Assembly (NCBI RefSeq): GCF_910592395.1 | Contig: NC_088308.1 | Span: 9,193,001-9,257,000, forward strand | Origin: Lineus longissimus | Taxonomy: Eukaryota; Nemertea; Pilidiophora; Heteronemertea; Lineidae | Direction of reading: 5' to 3' | DNA: 64,000 nucleotides | Part shown: piece after piece, positions 22,101-32,625 of the stretch | Position numbering within the stretch: the stretch's first letter is position 1 | Layout of the letters: each line of letters opens with the position of its first letter | Position numbers and translations under genes: made by a program | Notes under the pieces: generated by a model | The model's input: only the letters and a program-made list of their open reading frames with translations | Told to the model about the DNA's origin: nothing | The model's database searches: none

Positions 22101-25100
22101 ACTTGACTGACGCCATTTGCCGCAACTAAACGCCAAATATCTAACATGTTTGATTTTTGACGCGTGTCGCCGCGCTTGAACGCAAGAAGAAGCCAGGTGT
22201 GCTACTACGGATGGCCGCCTGACTTGGCGTCGGCGGCGAGGCTATGGCCAATCAGCTTGCGTCTTGATGTCACATGATTTTAAAATGGCGGAAAAGACGC
22301 TACTGGACGCCAATTCTGGGCAGGTGTGCTCTGACCGGGATCCACTGGCCGCCAACTTTGGCGTCGAGTGGCGTCAGCCGAACGCTTCTTGTCGCCAAAG
22401 TTGGCGGCTAGTATGCTGCAGGCTTTATCAAGGCGTTGGCAGGGTAAATCTTGATGATATGAACCCTATGAAACAGCTTTCATGAGTGTCGATAAGCCTG
22501 AGCTGGCATTGTCAAATACACGTAATCAATCATGTATATACGATCGATAATCAAGCCAAAACCACGAGTATCCCATCCCATCATTTCTGCGTGTCTAATA
22601 CGAGATAAATTCGATGCATAGATTCGGCATCCCTACAGATTTACAGATGACAGATTTTACGTGAGGTCAAGACGCTGATACAGAACTCGATCGAAATCCG
22701 AAAAAAACTGAGATCTGGGGTTTATAGTCACTGTGATGATGCGATGCATTTTATTCATATACATATAAGAAATTCAGACTGAATAATAATTATCAACACC
22801 ACATACTGTAACTTGTTATATCATAATCCATTGTTCGTAAGTGTTGCATGTATGTTCGCATCGTTCGGGTCGCCGGAGAGGGAACTATTGGACGGATTTC
22901 TTTGAAGTTTAGTTTTCATTGGTCTACACCGAACAACAAACAGTTTATGTAAGTAACCGTGGTACCATTTATGTACATTGACGTAGAGCATTGAATTCGG
23001 ACATTTTCCGCTCTGTACGCTTTATGTCTTGATTATTCTGGATGAATTGTGAAACGTAAAGAGGGCTGACTTGTCCCGTACGCGGATTAGATCGTTGTGA
23101 TATTCTGGATGAATTGTTCAGGTTATTATTTTTTTGGTCAATCTATACTCATGTGCCAAGAATGAATGACAAATATCCAGAAACAAAATATAGCCTATCC
23201 AGGGGACTTTCAAAATGACCATTGGACTTGGCTGAAGAATTTGTTTTATATCTGCCTCGAGAATGCTGAACCTTAAACTCCTGTTTGGTTTTGAGGCAAG
23301 GATCAACAGAAACCAAACTTCAAATAAATCGGACCAGTATTTCACATTTAACATTTATGAATAGACTATAACTAGATGCTTTTGTATCCACTGCCATTTG
23401 ATCTGTTTCAGCCATTGGATGTGGCATTCGGGACGCCATACTTCCGCCTCATTCGCGGATACTGAATGACAACGTGGGCTTCATCCACACACATTTCAAG
23501 ATGAGGGTCGGGTGTGAGCATGGTTACGTATTTCCTACTCTGGAAAGAGAGATCACACTAGAATGTAGAGAAAACAGAACCTGGGATAGGCACGTGCCAA
23601 TTTGCGTTGGTGAGTACGGGCAGAAGCTAGGACTGAAATGGTTATTATACACATAGTTCTCAATTAATTGTCTTAGTTTTCCTGCAAAAAATACAATGTA
23701 TAATATATACTATGCCATGCTTTGACATTCCAGTTAAGTTGTATTCAATAGCCGCTTTAATCACACAACTTTACCTTAGACGAATTCTTATTTCAAAGCA
23801 AACACCTGTATTACACGAGATATCCGTAAGCTTTCGAAAAAAGACCCCCATGCACGCGCCCCGCGTCCCGCTTCTCACCCACCTTAGTCTATGCACAAGC
23901 GGTCAAACTTGCTTGGACATCCGCCATTTTCTTATCATATTACTTCACACCCTACCAAGTGTGAAGGGGTTAACGTTAACGACTAATACCGAATTCATAC
24001 TTCGACTCGTGACCATCGGCGTCCGACGCGCGATCAAACTCTTGAATGAGCCTCGTTCTTTATACGTGGTTTCAGCCACTTCAACTGCTGGACCCCCCGG
24101 CGGATCATGCCGTAAGCAAAAGCACAGAGACCTGCCCCCATGAGCCCTTCCTGAGCGACCCGAGCCGATATATACTATTGCTAACGAAACTTTTGATTCT
24201 AGAGGTCGATAAGAATCGGGTTTTGTACGATAAGAGCAGGCCAGATCATAAAAGAACCGATTTTAAAGAGGACGCATGGAAAATGATAGGAAAATGAATT
24301 GGAACAGAGGGAAACCATATTTGGCCTTCAAAACGCCTCCCGCAGCGTTTCATGCGTTAGGTGTGACGCCTTTATCTGGACCGAAACCGTTGCGTTTTCC
24401 GCTGCGTTCAACGCGAGTTTTTTCTGTGAAGGGGCGTCCAGATTATGATCGCGCGTCGGATGTCAATAGGACAGTATTAGCTCATAAAAAAATCTTGCCG
24501 ATCTTTGCATGGATACATTTCTCACTTGGAAGTTATTTGTTTTCTATTTTTCCAGAGCATTCGTTTTGCAACAAAACATTGACTGCTTCGAACGGCACCA
24601 TCGAAAGTCCATCGTATCCGAACGCATTCCCGAAGGATACTACTTGCGAGTGGAAGATCCAGGTAAAGAAAGGTCAGAACATAAAAGTGACAGTCGTCGA
24701 TTTGAGTGCATTCTGTAAAGATAACTTTCTGCTCATCGACTCGGCGGCAAAAGGGTCTACGGATGGTCGGTATCACAGGTACGTCCTGTGCAGTAACGGC
24801 GGCGACTACGTGAGTGAAAGCTATTATACGTGGGACAACGAGGTGTCAGTCTTATTCAAGTCAAACTTTTTGAAAGATTCCGGATATTTCAGGATCAAGT
24901 ACGAAGGTAAACAGATTCTATTGCATTTTTGTAAAAGGTTGAAAATAGTCACGGCAATTTTACAGCCTTGGTTTTCTCAGTTATTGGCGTTAACACATGT
25001 TACTGATCATTAAAGGACCATTGGTATAATTGTCGGCTGCCCAGTCTCTTCCTATTCTACATGAAGTAGTTTCCATCAACAAATTGCACAAAAAAGAAAA

Positions 25101-26529
25101 AAGAAATTCAAAATCTGACTGAGTTATCACACTTTTCCGATGTTGACTCTGACTTCACCCGAGTTAGCTCTCCGGCCAGTCCATGCGTCGATCCTTTCCA
25201 TGTGGAACGAGGCACTAGAAAGGCGCTTCCTGGAGCCATGGATCCACCCTGTGATATCTTGGTGCTGATATAGATTTTTCCGACGTCACGCTGATGGCGC
25301 TTGATTACCCCGCTACTGCTACGATAACGGAAATGACGTTGCGTCGTAATACCGGGGTGACGTGAACTCGGATCTCGGCGTGCACTCACGTGGCGGGAAA
25401 GGTCTTTCGCGCCAGGACTTGTGCGTACTAAAAATAACAAAAGCGCGTTTTTCTACTATCTGAGAGCTGAAACAAAATTGAAAAAGCATCAAACACGTTA
25501 AAAAAACAGTTTATTGATGAACCAGAAGAATAACAAACATACTGCAGTAAAAAGCTGCCCATTCATGGATGTTTGTTGATATATATTTGCTAGCAGTGCA
25601 ACTTTATCTACATGTATTTCATCTATTTCTAACGCCAGGCGACGCTACTAGTCAGTAATAATGCTTGCGACATTTATGCGCTGCCTACTCGCGCGTTATG
25701 TGCATACATTGATGCGTGTATCAATTTTACAGATTGACGCATGTTAATTTAGGCTATGCATGCACAGGGTTTGTTTTTCGTGTTATGCGTGATAAATACA
25801 GTCAGATTTCGAATTTTTCCTTTTTTTGTGCAATTTTGTTGATGGAAACTACATGAACTTATGAAGAATAGGAGGTGACTCGGCAGCCGACAGCTGGGTC
25901 ATATTGTCGATAATAATGCCAATGGTCCTTTAAAGCATTGATCCCCATCATGGTTCTTGGAAAGAACAACACAGTCCTTGGGGGAGGAGGAGGAGGGGGG
26001 GGGGGAGAGAATAGGAATCCATGGTGTTCATCAACACAACTCACGCGTGTCTTATGCAAAAAAAGTAACAACAAATGTACAAATGTAGTTGTGATCAGGG
26101 GAATTGAAACACACATTACTTACACACCATAAGTCACTCTTTGGACACAGTGAATTGCGGAGTATTTTTTCAACAAACTTCAGGTATTTAAACTAGCTGA
26201 TGCAAATTCTACGAAAATTACCAGTTATTCCGAAACATGACTAGAGCAAAGGCTTCAAATTGTTGTTGGGTCAAAAATGTAAAATAAAACATCTTGCATA
26301 CTCTTTGTCATCTTTTTCAGCAATTGGGTGCAGCATGGAGCAGTTTCCAACCAACAGATACAAAATAATTGAGCACTACTCTTTGTACTACAAAGTCGGT
26401 TCTAAGCTCAAGTTTGACTGTCCTATCGAGAGTCAGTATTTCTTGGATGGAGAATCGGAGCATTACCTGACTTGTGGGGCAGATGGAAAATTTAGCGGGA
26501 CTTTCCCGCTCTGCTCACCGGCAGAGTGA
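13085..26529 (+). CDS. Secreted CUB/sushi-domain protein, copy 1 (eight exons)
   Basis: Eight exons with GT..AG junctions give 634 codons plus TGA. Order: signal peptide (1-24), CUB-like with one Cys pair (25-142), a second CUB-like split over two exons (143-272), canonical CUB (273-382), CCP (383-448), CUB (449-565), CCP (566-634). Module borders are phase-1 introns, as usual for shuffled extracellular modules; only the second CUB-like has an internal phase-2 intron. There is no protease, EGF, membrane segment or GPI signal, so a soluble secreted product is inferred. I count nine N-X-S/T sites. CUB and CCP modules mediate protein or glycan binding in complement and developmental proteins; the specific partner is unknown and no named orthologue is recognised. 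Signal start chosen for its hydrophobic core and good context (ACAATGG). Confidence 0.9.
13497..13850 (+). CDS. Gene 1 exon 2: CUB-like module 1
   Basis: 118 codons, phase 1 to 1. Only two cysteines are present (CPDKMEDIL and VLCFMK), followed by a GEFVYIHK end that matches the CUB end pattern. It carries NYT and NLT glycosylation sequons. It is a divergent CUB by pattern, not certain. Confidence 0.85.
14700..14880 (-). mobile_element. tRNA-derived SINE in intron 2, copy 1
   Basis: On the minus strand it reads GATGGCCGAGTGGTCGTAAT (A box) and GTTCGAGTCCGCGG (B box) about 35 bp later, with a CCGCCTCGTGAGCGG arm. It resembles a serine- or leucine-type tRNA head. The same sequence is at about 48,750-48,920. 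Confidence 0.7.
15029..16112 (-). mobile_element. Rolling-circle-like (Helentron/HINE-like) element, single copy
   Basis: Read on the minus strand the element starts TAATATGTAAAGTCAAGAAC and ends in a hairpin, AGCCCCTCCTAAAGGGGGGC, then T. It matches the units of the array at 34,553-38,333. The copy-2 empty site (about 49,070, AATTGATAAAACGG) shows insertion between two T residues with no target duplication. It carries three internal G/C hairpins (15,869-16,084). No transposase is encoded, so it would be non-autonomous. Class assignment is inference. Confidence 0.8.
16147..16970. mobile_element. Mutator-like non-autonomous element
   Basis: Ends are GGCTTACTGGACTTTGCGCA and its exact inverse; CTCTGCATC is duplicated on both sides (16,138-16,146 and 16,971-16,979). 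The 9-bp duplication points to the Mutator superfamily. Copy 2 has an intact empty site with one CTCTGCATC at about 49,102. It has no transposase. Confidence 0.92.
17523..17721 (+). CDS. Gene 1 exon 3: CUB-like module 2, first half
   Basis: It reads DNGASSSATTRHPVYFKYKI and SLNNVKVFYTERY; enters phase 1, leaves phase 2. A pyrimidine tract and TTTTGTAG acceptor precede it. Confidence 0.86.
17722..18810. other. Intron 3 of gene 1, nothing recognised
   Basis: AT-rich sequence without exon or clear element ends; a TAGGCCTA palindrome is at 18,446-18,453. Confidence 0.4.
18815..19575. mobile_element. TTAA-flanked element, intron 3 copy 1
   Basis: It is flanked by TTAA (18,811-18,814 and 19,576-19,579). 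Long parts match 25,014-25,929 in inverted orientation, including CAGCGTGACGTCGGAAAAAT. TTAA duplication is typical of piggyBac-type elements. Confidence 0.68.
19865..20055 (+). CDS. Gene 1 exon 4: CUB-like module 2, second half
   Basis: It reads SGMRSGELHTLIHLTSRTPA and ends FAYEVINGTREDFKDNVTF; enters phase 2, leaves phase 1. The acceptor is GATTTCAG and the donor GTATGT. Two sequons (NGT, NVT) are present. Confidence 0.87.
20616..21458. mobile_element. Foldback element next to exon 5, copy 1
   Basis: Ends CAGTGTGGGGATTCGGACAG and inverse CTGTCCGAATCCCCACGCAC(TG) pair along almost the whole 843 bp; internal inverse pairs include TTGTGAAGATTATTGCATGT with ACATGCAATAATCTTCACAA. It ends 36 bp before exon 5. 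No clear target duplication. Confidence 0.85.
21495..21824 (+). CDS. Gene 1 exon 5: canonical CUB module
   Basis: 110 codons, phase 1 to 1. It shows C.INMTEPSGLLTTQNYPDP, NCTTHITALPGQRISLSF, CNHGYVML, the CGGSLK turn and GYFVKYK, so four cysteines in CUB spacing. The acidic residue usual after the third cysteine for calcium binding is not obvious (CNHGYV). Confidence 0.95.
21995..22416. mobile_element. MITE with GCCGCCAACTT ends, intron 5 copy 1
   Basis: Ends are GCACACTATAAGCCGCCAAC and inverse GTTGGCGGCTAGTATGC, with TGCA on both sides. The interior is rich in GGCGTC/GACGCC. It is also at about 54,119-54,540. Confidence 0.72.
22417..23411. other. Intron 5 remainder, gene 1, nothing recognised
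   Basis: No exon or transposon ends recognised; GATATTCTGGATGAATTGT occurs twice in related form around 23,030 and 23,100. Confidence 0.35.
23412..23609 (+). CDS. Gene 1 exon 6: sushi (CCP) module 1
   Basis: 66 codons with four cysteines (IGCGIRD, VGCEHGY, TLECRENRTWD, VPIC), the tryptophan before the last cysteine and one sequon (NRT). It is phase 1 to 1 and identical in copy 2. Confidence 0.94.
23610..24555. other. Intron 6 of gene 1 with a likely MITE
   Basis: Between about 23,990 and 24,480 the motif CGACGCGCGATCA recurs inverted as TGATCGCGCGTCGGATG, suggesting a short inverted-repeat element. Open frames here (e.g. 23,712-24,143) show no domain and end in repeat sequence. Confidence 0.4.
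24556..24906 (+). CDS. Gene 1 exon 7: CUB module
   Basis: 117 codons with FCNKTLTASNGTIESPSYPN, CEWKIQVKKGQNIKVTV, FCKDNFLLIDS, VLCSNGGDYV and SGYFRIKYE, i.e. four cysteines and the GYFRIKY end of CUB. It is phase 1 to 1 and identical in copy 2. Confidence 0.95.
25014..25929. mobile_element. TTAA-flanked element, intron 7 copy 1
   Basis: Ends AGGACCATTGG and CCAATGGTCCT are exact inverses, flanked by TTAA (25,010-25,013 and 25,930-25,933). The inverted similarity extends inward (TGTCGGCTGCC). TTAA target duplication suggests a piggyBac-type non-autonomous element. No transposase is seen. Confidence 0.85.
26321..26529 (+). CDS. Gene 1 exon 8: sushi (CCP) module 2 and stop
   Basis: The frame reads AIGCSMEQFPTNRYK, FDCPIESQYFLDGES, LTCGADGKFSGTFPLCSPAE and then TGA. 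Four cysteines fit CCP, although FSGTFP replaces the usual W.P before the last cysteine. Confidence 0.93.
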
Positions 26530-27600
26530 GCTAAACATGAGACGAGAGGTGATACGGTGACAGTGCATGCTTTTATGTAATCATTTATGTAAGCAATCAG
26601 AGAAGGCTTTTGGTAATGTATATAGCTGAGGAAACCGGAGACACCGAAGGGAAGTTACAATGTCGCCCTATCTAAATCATCGCATCAGACATATACTCTG
26701 GCCGAGAGTTGAACCAAGACCACTAATGTTGCGGCGTTGCGCGGCATTGATGCCAATTTCGAGCATTAATCTTTTAAGTCTATTAGTGAGGTTTTTGCAC
26801 CGTTTCGAAAACTGGCAGGGCATCAGCGACGGTCAGAGTATTGTCAATGCACATGTAGATTTACACCATTATGACCGCTGATGATACCCTGTTTTCAGTG
26901 CAAAAACGTCACGAAGTTGACTTACAGACATTTCAAATGCCATACATAAATAATAGGCTCTCATACCATTCATATGTAGGCCTAGTCAATAGGCCTTACG
27001 GACCTGTTGTTTAGACCGGTTTCCTGACCAAAAATCCTACCTAAGAGTTGAATAGTGTGGACTCAGTATACTCAGTGAATGCAAAAATATAGTTAATAAA
27101 TGCAGTTGAAATGATCAAAAGATCAAATTCTGTGATTTTTTTATCTTCATCGACACGTTTTGATACAATGAACGACATGATATACACTCATCACGGTAAA
27201 ATACTTTCTGTTATTGAGTTAGCTTCAATTCATTTACCGTTGAACTTATCGGATTGCATTTGCCTGGATGATTTCATTACATACTCAGTATTCCCTGCAA
27301 ACAAACTGTGCTGATAATGCTCAATAAAAAATAATGTTTTTGAAAAATCAAAAACAAGCTTTTTACACAGTGCTTTAACAAGATTACTAACAAACAAATA
27401 TAGAAATATATAACCACGACCGAATAGGTGAGTGCTCATCTTTGCGACCAATTATGATAAAAATTGAGAATAGATTTGCATTGATTTCCCTTCTACAAAA
27501 ACCGAAGAAGCTAAGTTATTATTGTAGCCAGTATGATGATGAGTCAAGTGCAACACTCTAAAAAGCCCTCAAACTAAAACCTGAGTTTCGGCACTTGGAG
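26530..27600. other. 3' flank of gene 1, nothing firm
   Basis: Downstream of the TGA. AATAAA strings (e.g. about 27,093 and 27,323) might be polyadenylation signals but cannot be chosen by eye. A TAGGCCTA palindrome lies at 26,977-26,984. Confidence 0.3.
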
Positions 27601-27619
27601 AGACTCTATTTCTCATTTA

Positions 27620-28654
27620 TCCTCCCCCCGTATGTAATATGAAGCCGTAATATTTGATTCAGCAAATGTTAGTACATTGTCTAGACTTGACCAGATTCAT
27701 TATAGGGTTGGCCTGATAGTCGGCAGTTGTATTCAAGGTACTGGTGGTAATCAAGTCTATAAATCACTTGACTGGATTACACTTTCTCAGAGGCGATATG
27801 AGAAAAAATACTTTTTATGTGTGATATAACTCGTTTAAGAGATCCTACCTATGTAATTCCCACTGAATGTTGATAGTTATAGAAACCCAGTGTATGATGG
27901 AAGACACAGTAATCAGCAACCATCCAGTCTTCGTACAGGAGTATATATCACAAAGATTCACAAAATCCACTTTTCCCAGTGCAATTAACCTGGCTATCTT
28001 TGTCAAAGGGTGTGAGAGACTATTATACAAGAAACTCCTTCGAATTCAACACTTGTGTGTACATGAAGGGGTGGAAAAGCTACTTGGTGACTACTGAATT
28101 GAAACTTTCACGTAGGGAAGAAAATCTTTTCAATAAAACTCGCTGTGATCTCATTATTCAGGAACCACCTGTTTACCCGTAATTTTTCGAACATTTTTGA
28201 TCTCCCCTGTCCGCGCGGTTTCAGCAAACATCTTTCTTCAGTTGCCCTAGCTCTTACTCGCACTTGTCCATGACCTATTAGTGTACTGCCATCTTTTACC
28301 ACCCTATATGGTTCTCTGCGTGGCACTGAGGACAAGTTGCAGGCCTTACTCTATAGTTTCATTAATTTCACAAAAGCCACTAATATCCAGGCTATATGGT
28401 TAGCGTCAACAGGTTTATCCACAATATTTGCACTATAAATTAGTCTCCTTTTATGTTGTTTGGTCCCTTCCGTTCTTCTGCTTTCCTGCGACTTTTTGTC
28501 GTTCTCACTCAGAGCTCCACTGCAGTTATTCCTGCTTATGCGTCCCTTTAAGCCAATGTAATTTGTAATTTTACTTCTGTCCAGGGCTGCTAATGCTTGT
28601 AAGCAATATCCCTGGGTTTGTTCACATTGGAAGTTATCAATAAAAATCTATATA
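27620..28654 (+). pseudogene. LINE 3' remnant, copy 1
   Basis: The frame EAVIFDSANVSTLSRLDQIH, YRVGLIVGSCIQGTGG and LDWITLSQRRYEKKY resembles the region after the reverse transcriptase domain in non-LTR elements. Stops interrupt it. The block ends CAATAAAAATCTATATA, a LINE-like 3' tail that coincides with the right edge of the duplication. Confidence 0.55.
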
Positions 28655-28901
28655 CTGTAGTTTCATGAAAATAACACCACTTTGGGATATTCAAGGCCCG
28701 GCCTCTTCTCTCGAGTCTATTCACCAGAGGTAACCAATGAGTGACTTCGCTGGCCCTTGTGATGGCTCAGCCGAGCTGTCACGGTTGCCCTAAACCACTT
28801 ATTACCGCAGCCCTATTGATTCGAAGTGTTGTGGGCCTACTGGTCGATGAGTGCGCATGTGGAATGACGTAAATGGTAACGCCACTCGCCGACCGTTTAT
28901 A
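28655..28901. other. Spacer right of copy 1
   Basis: Sequence unique within the window; nothing recognised. Confidence 0.3.
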
Positions 28902-30978
28902 CAGGTTGTCTCATAAAACTGAAGCACCTTTTAGATTGATCCAAACCCCCCAAAACAAAAAAAGTCCTTATTGAAACTCTGAAGGAAAATCTACGAATGC
29001 TTGCATTAGTAAAGCAAAGTGAGATTCAGGCAATGATAGTATTCACGAAATTCCGAAGAAAAACGAGGAGCTCATCCTCTGTTTTTCTACAACCCTCTTT
29101 TTTTATTTAGACTCCCTAGGCCTACGTGGGAGAAAACGGAATCGAAGTTTCTAGGATTTGTGGTTTTCTTGTGTAATTCTAGGGCCTCTTAGGCCTATAA
29201 ATGAAGCCCAACTGAGGGTACCCACATTGCAGACAACCTGTGCGACAATGGATGCTGTAGAGCTGCTAAGAAAACGACGCCGGCGCTACACCGTGACAGA
29301 AAAACTTGCCTACCTGAGAGACCAGAAGGAGGCACTGGTGAACGGTACGGTGCGCAGTATGAGAGAGTTCGCCTCCGACTATAACATCCCCTGGGAGACG
29401 TTTAGAAGGTGTAATATCGAGGACCTCGAGCAGAAGCAAGAACAAGGGCATGGCCGGAAGAAGACGGTAATGGAGCCCCGTGATCTGTTATGGCCACAGA
29501 TTTAGGACCAGCTTTACCAATGGCTGCAGCAGATGAGAGAGCGTCGCCTCGTAGTCTCCGTTCTCGACATTCAAGATAAGGCGTTGGTAGTGTGGCAAAG
29601 CTGGTGGAATGAGTTAGCCCAAGATGTCAGAGAAGGGATTCAGCATTGTCGCCCTCAGCTATGGGATTTCAACGCATCCATAGGCTGGGTGGAGTGCTTG
29701 ATAAAGAGACGCCAGGTGTCCCTACGGAAGGTGACCAAGAATACTACGATCGTCCCCGCTGATGCTGCTGCAAGGATCCAGACCTTCCGAGATGCGGTTA
29801 CTGGGAGCATCGATCGTCTTGATATACAGATGCGGTTCTTCTTTAACATGGACCAAACCTTTGTCCTGTTTGATATGAGAACCATGTACACGGCCAACAC
29901 CACGGGGGAGAAGGCCATAGACGTCCGATCATCCAGGTCCAATGCGAAGCTGGGATACACCGTCACCCTCTGGATCGCAGCCGCTGGAGCAAAGTTGCCG
30001 GCGCACATCACCTTCCCCAGAAGAGGTTTCGTCCGGGTGTTTGCAGCCCTCCAAGACAACCCACCAGCAGATGTAGATTACCCAATCGGAAACTGGTTGG
30101 ATGAGGGAGGAAACGGCGCACCACTGGTTAGATGAAGTCCTATCACCCTACGTCACCGACAACGAGACCCACCAGTTCCTGTTAATCGTCGATCATTATC
30201 GGGTCCAACGGACAGAGAACTTCCGGGCGAGAGTCCGCGACATGAGAGGCAGCCTGGATTACGTACCTGCTGGTTGCACATCCCTCGTACAACCGTTAGA
30301 CGTTGCAGTCATGAAGTCCTTCAAATGTCACGTACGGCGACAATGGAAATCGTGGAAGAAGGACCACACGGACAAACGAGGAGACTGCCCTCACATCGGC
30401 CTGAGAGACGTGACCAACATCATCAGAGATGCCTGGGATGGTGTTGATGAGGACGTTATCGTCAATTGATTTAAAGCATCGTTTCGACCAAGGCCAATCG
30501 AAGCTGGACCACATGCTATCTTGGAGGAAGAAGAGGAGACTGCCGTGGATGGACCAGAGTTCGTGAATGTAGTCGAGGAGGACATTGTGATGGACTTGAA
30601 TTGACTGTGGGTGTTGTGAATGATTGTGGGTACGATTCTGAAAGCTGGACAATCTAATAATGTGTATCTTTAGCTTGAAAAAAAATTGAATCGGGATTTG
30701 CATCGTTCTTTTTTATTCCTTCACTGATCACTTCGGACAAGACTGTACATTCAGAGGGATGTTCGGTTTTGTCTCCCGATATGTGACGGACAACTTCTCA
30801 TTCTTACCAATTTCGCACTGCAAAGTATCTTTGAAAGCCCGAAGCTGGTATGGGATGATAAGACCCGAAGACATGCTCCATTACCTCCCTGAGCAGTACC
30901 TCACTTTGAAAGGGCAGGTCAGTCCCTAAAACCAGCAGGAGCCAATATGACACTTGGACTTTTTTCATGGACACCCTG
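28902..30978 (+). mobile_element. pogo-like DNA transposon
   Basis: Ends CAGGTTGTCTCATAAAA and inverse of CAGGGTGTCCATGAAAA are similar, with TA on both sides. It encloses the broken transposase at 29,248-30,604. TA duplication and a DDE transposase agree with the pogo/Tc1-mariner group. Confidence 0.78.
29248..30604 (+). pseudogene. pogo-type DDE transposase, broken
   Basis: The N-terminal MDAVELLRKRRRRYTVTEKL and MREFASDYNIPWETFRR suggest a helix-turn-helix DNA-binding part. The catalytic part has all three aspartates in context: FFNMDQTFV, FLLIVDHYRV and CTSLVQPLDVAVM. The frame is broken by an in-frame TAG at 29,503, a +1 shift between about 30,085 and 30,105, and a TGA at 30,467; an acidic tail (EEEEET) follows to 30,604. 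It cannot give a full transposase as it stands. Confidence 0.85.
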
Positions 30979-31567
30979 TACACTATCAGCCATTAGCACT
31001 CAACACCCTCCGCCAGCCTACCTCTCTGGCTGGGCACCACCTCCACAGCTAGGAACCTCTCTGACCAGGAACCACACGTGACTGGTAGTATGAATACAGT
31101 ATCACTTCCAACCGTTTGAAGAAATGGCGGTGCTGTTGGTTGATATGTTGGCGTGCAGTAGTAGCTCAGCTCATGCTCCGCGTGCGGGTGTAAAAGAAAT
31201 GCTGGTCCCCATGAATCTAAGTCCAGTCTAGAATTCCTTTGTGAGGAATATTAGTTCTTGTGGGAAAAGGGAGATATATTGTTCCGCTGTGATAGAATCA
31301 AATGCCCTCCCTTTCCTGATGCCCGCCTGTATTGTTCTTCTTCGGATGAAGGGTCTTGGCCTCTTTAGAGTCCTATTGAATGGTGCCGGTGTTCTATTGT
31401 TGAGGGCATTTAATATCAGGGGGCATCTGATTCTATTACACCGGCACCTTTAAATCATATATTGGGTTTCTTTGTTATAGAATATAATAGGGCCTACATG
31501 CAGCATAGCACTTTTCCTTATTGCCCTGCCCTTACTTAGAGTAAATTATACTATACACCAACAGGGC

Positions 31568-31728
31568 CAGGGGCGTAGCTAGCTTTTTGGTCTGGCGGGG
31601 GGGGGGGGGGGCAAAAGGCTCTCTGGGGGACAAAATGACCCTTTATGAAATCTTTTGGCCAAAAACACATATTTTGGTGACCTCGGGGAGGGGGCATTTG
31701 CCCCCCCCCTCTGCTACCTACGCCCCTG
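31568..31728. mobile_element. Nested hAT-like MITE
   Basis: Ends CAGGGGCGTAGCTAG and inverse CTACCTACGCCCCTG, with a G-rich left part and C-rich right part. Related to 1,887-2,013. No clear 8-bp duplication. Confidence 0.72.
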
Positions 31729-31904
31729 CTTTCCCGGGCCTGCTATATACTAGTCTCGTTACTATAAGCCTCCTCTAAGCCCTGCCCGAAACCATCACTA
31801 TTGTATTAGGTATAGGCTATAGATCACTCTGAAACAATAATTACTTGAGAAGAGTTCTGAGCACATTAATATTGGGTTTGCTGCCCGATGTCCAGCTTGT
31901 TCCA

Positions 31905-32020
31905 GGCTTCTGTCTAGGAGTAAGGAGATAGCGACACCCCCCAGATCGAGCCAATGACTGTAGAGCACATCCTGGGAAGATGCCCAACGCTTGCAGCGTT
32001 GAGGAGGGAGACTTGACCGG
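31905..32020 (+). pseudogene. Non-LTR retrotransposon scrap
   Basis: The plus frame DTPQIEPMTVEHILGRCPTL matches the C-terminal Cys/His motif style (E..EHIL..CP) of LINE proteins. Only about 35 codons remain. Confidence 0.45.
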
Positions 32021-32389
32021 CTGACGAACACCAACTCCGCTTCTGATTACTAGTAAGTCTGGAGAGTCTGTTAGATGGAAATGAACACAAAGAAGAAGAA
32101 TTTCCAGGCTGAAGGGTCCAAGTAATGAAATGACCACACGATTTAGTTTTAAAGATGTATTTATTAATCAATCAATAGACATCATTTGAATTACAACAAT
32201 TTTGTTCAGTGGACACATTCGCATATCTATTAATAAAAACCTCCTGATGAGAATTGAACATTTTACACTGTGACTACAATCAATGAATACCACTCTTGAC
32301 TTTTTAAGTAAAATGACTATAAAGTTATTACCACAATCCACCCAATATTGAATATTTCAAAGAAGTTTCTTCCAAACTGATCAATAACC

Positions 32390-32625
32390 CAATCTGTTCA
32401 ATATTGGGCAAACTGTGTTAATTACAGAACATTTCATAGTCATTTCTCTTGAAATGGTCGAGAGCAGGTTACCTCCACAGCCAGGCACCACCAAGTGAAA
32501 AAAGCATTGTATGTGTCCCTGGCCTTATACATTTGATTACTTGAACAAATAAAACTTTGAGTCTGTTCAATATTGGGTAAACTGTGTTAATTACAGAACA
32601 TTTCAAAGTCATTTCTCTCATTGGG
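32390..32625. repeat. Local direct repeat
   Basis: The block CTGTGTTAATTACAGAACAT preceded by CAATATTGGG occurs at about 32,400 and 32,565, about 165 bp apart. Confidence 0.7.

Larger units (their letters stand above)
8690..28654 (+). repeat. Large duplicated block, copy 1
   Basis: The block is collinear and nearly identical with about 38,335-60,784; the offset is about 32,122 over most of its length. It contains the whole CUB/sushi gene. Differences are small indels, about 1% substitutions by eye, and insertions specific to one copy. Copy 1 alone has 10,162-11,134, 15,029-16,112 and 16,147-16,970, and about 143 bp at 13,947-14,089. The right edge falls in a (TA)n tract at the end of a LINE-like remnant. 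Confidence 0.95.

Noticed and set aside
21740-22147. Minus-strand 135-codon open frame, also in copy 2
   Set aside because: It is antisense to exon 5 and the adjoining MITE; conservation only reflects the recent duplication, and no domain is visible.
23712-24143. Plus-strand 143-codon open frame, also in copy 2
   Set aside because: Lies in intron 6, runs into repeat-like sequence and has no recognisable domain or splice support.
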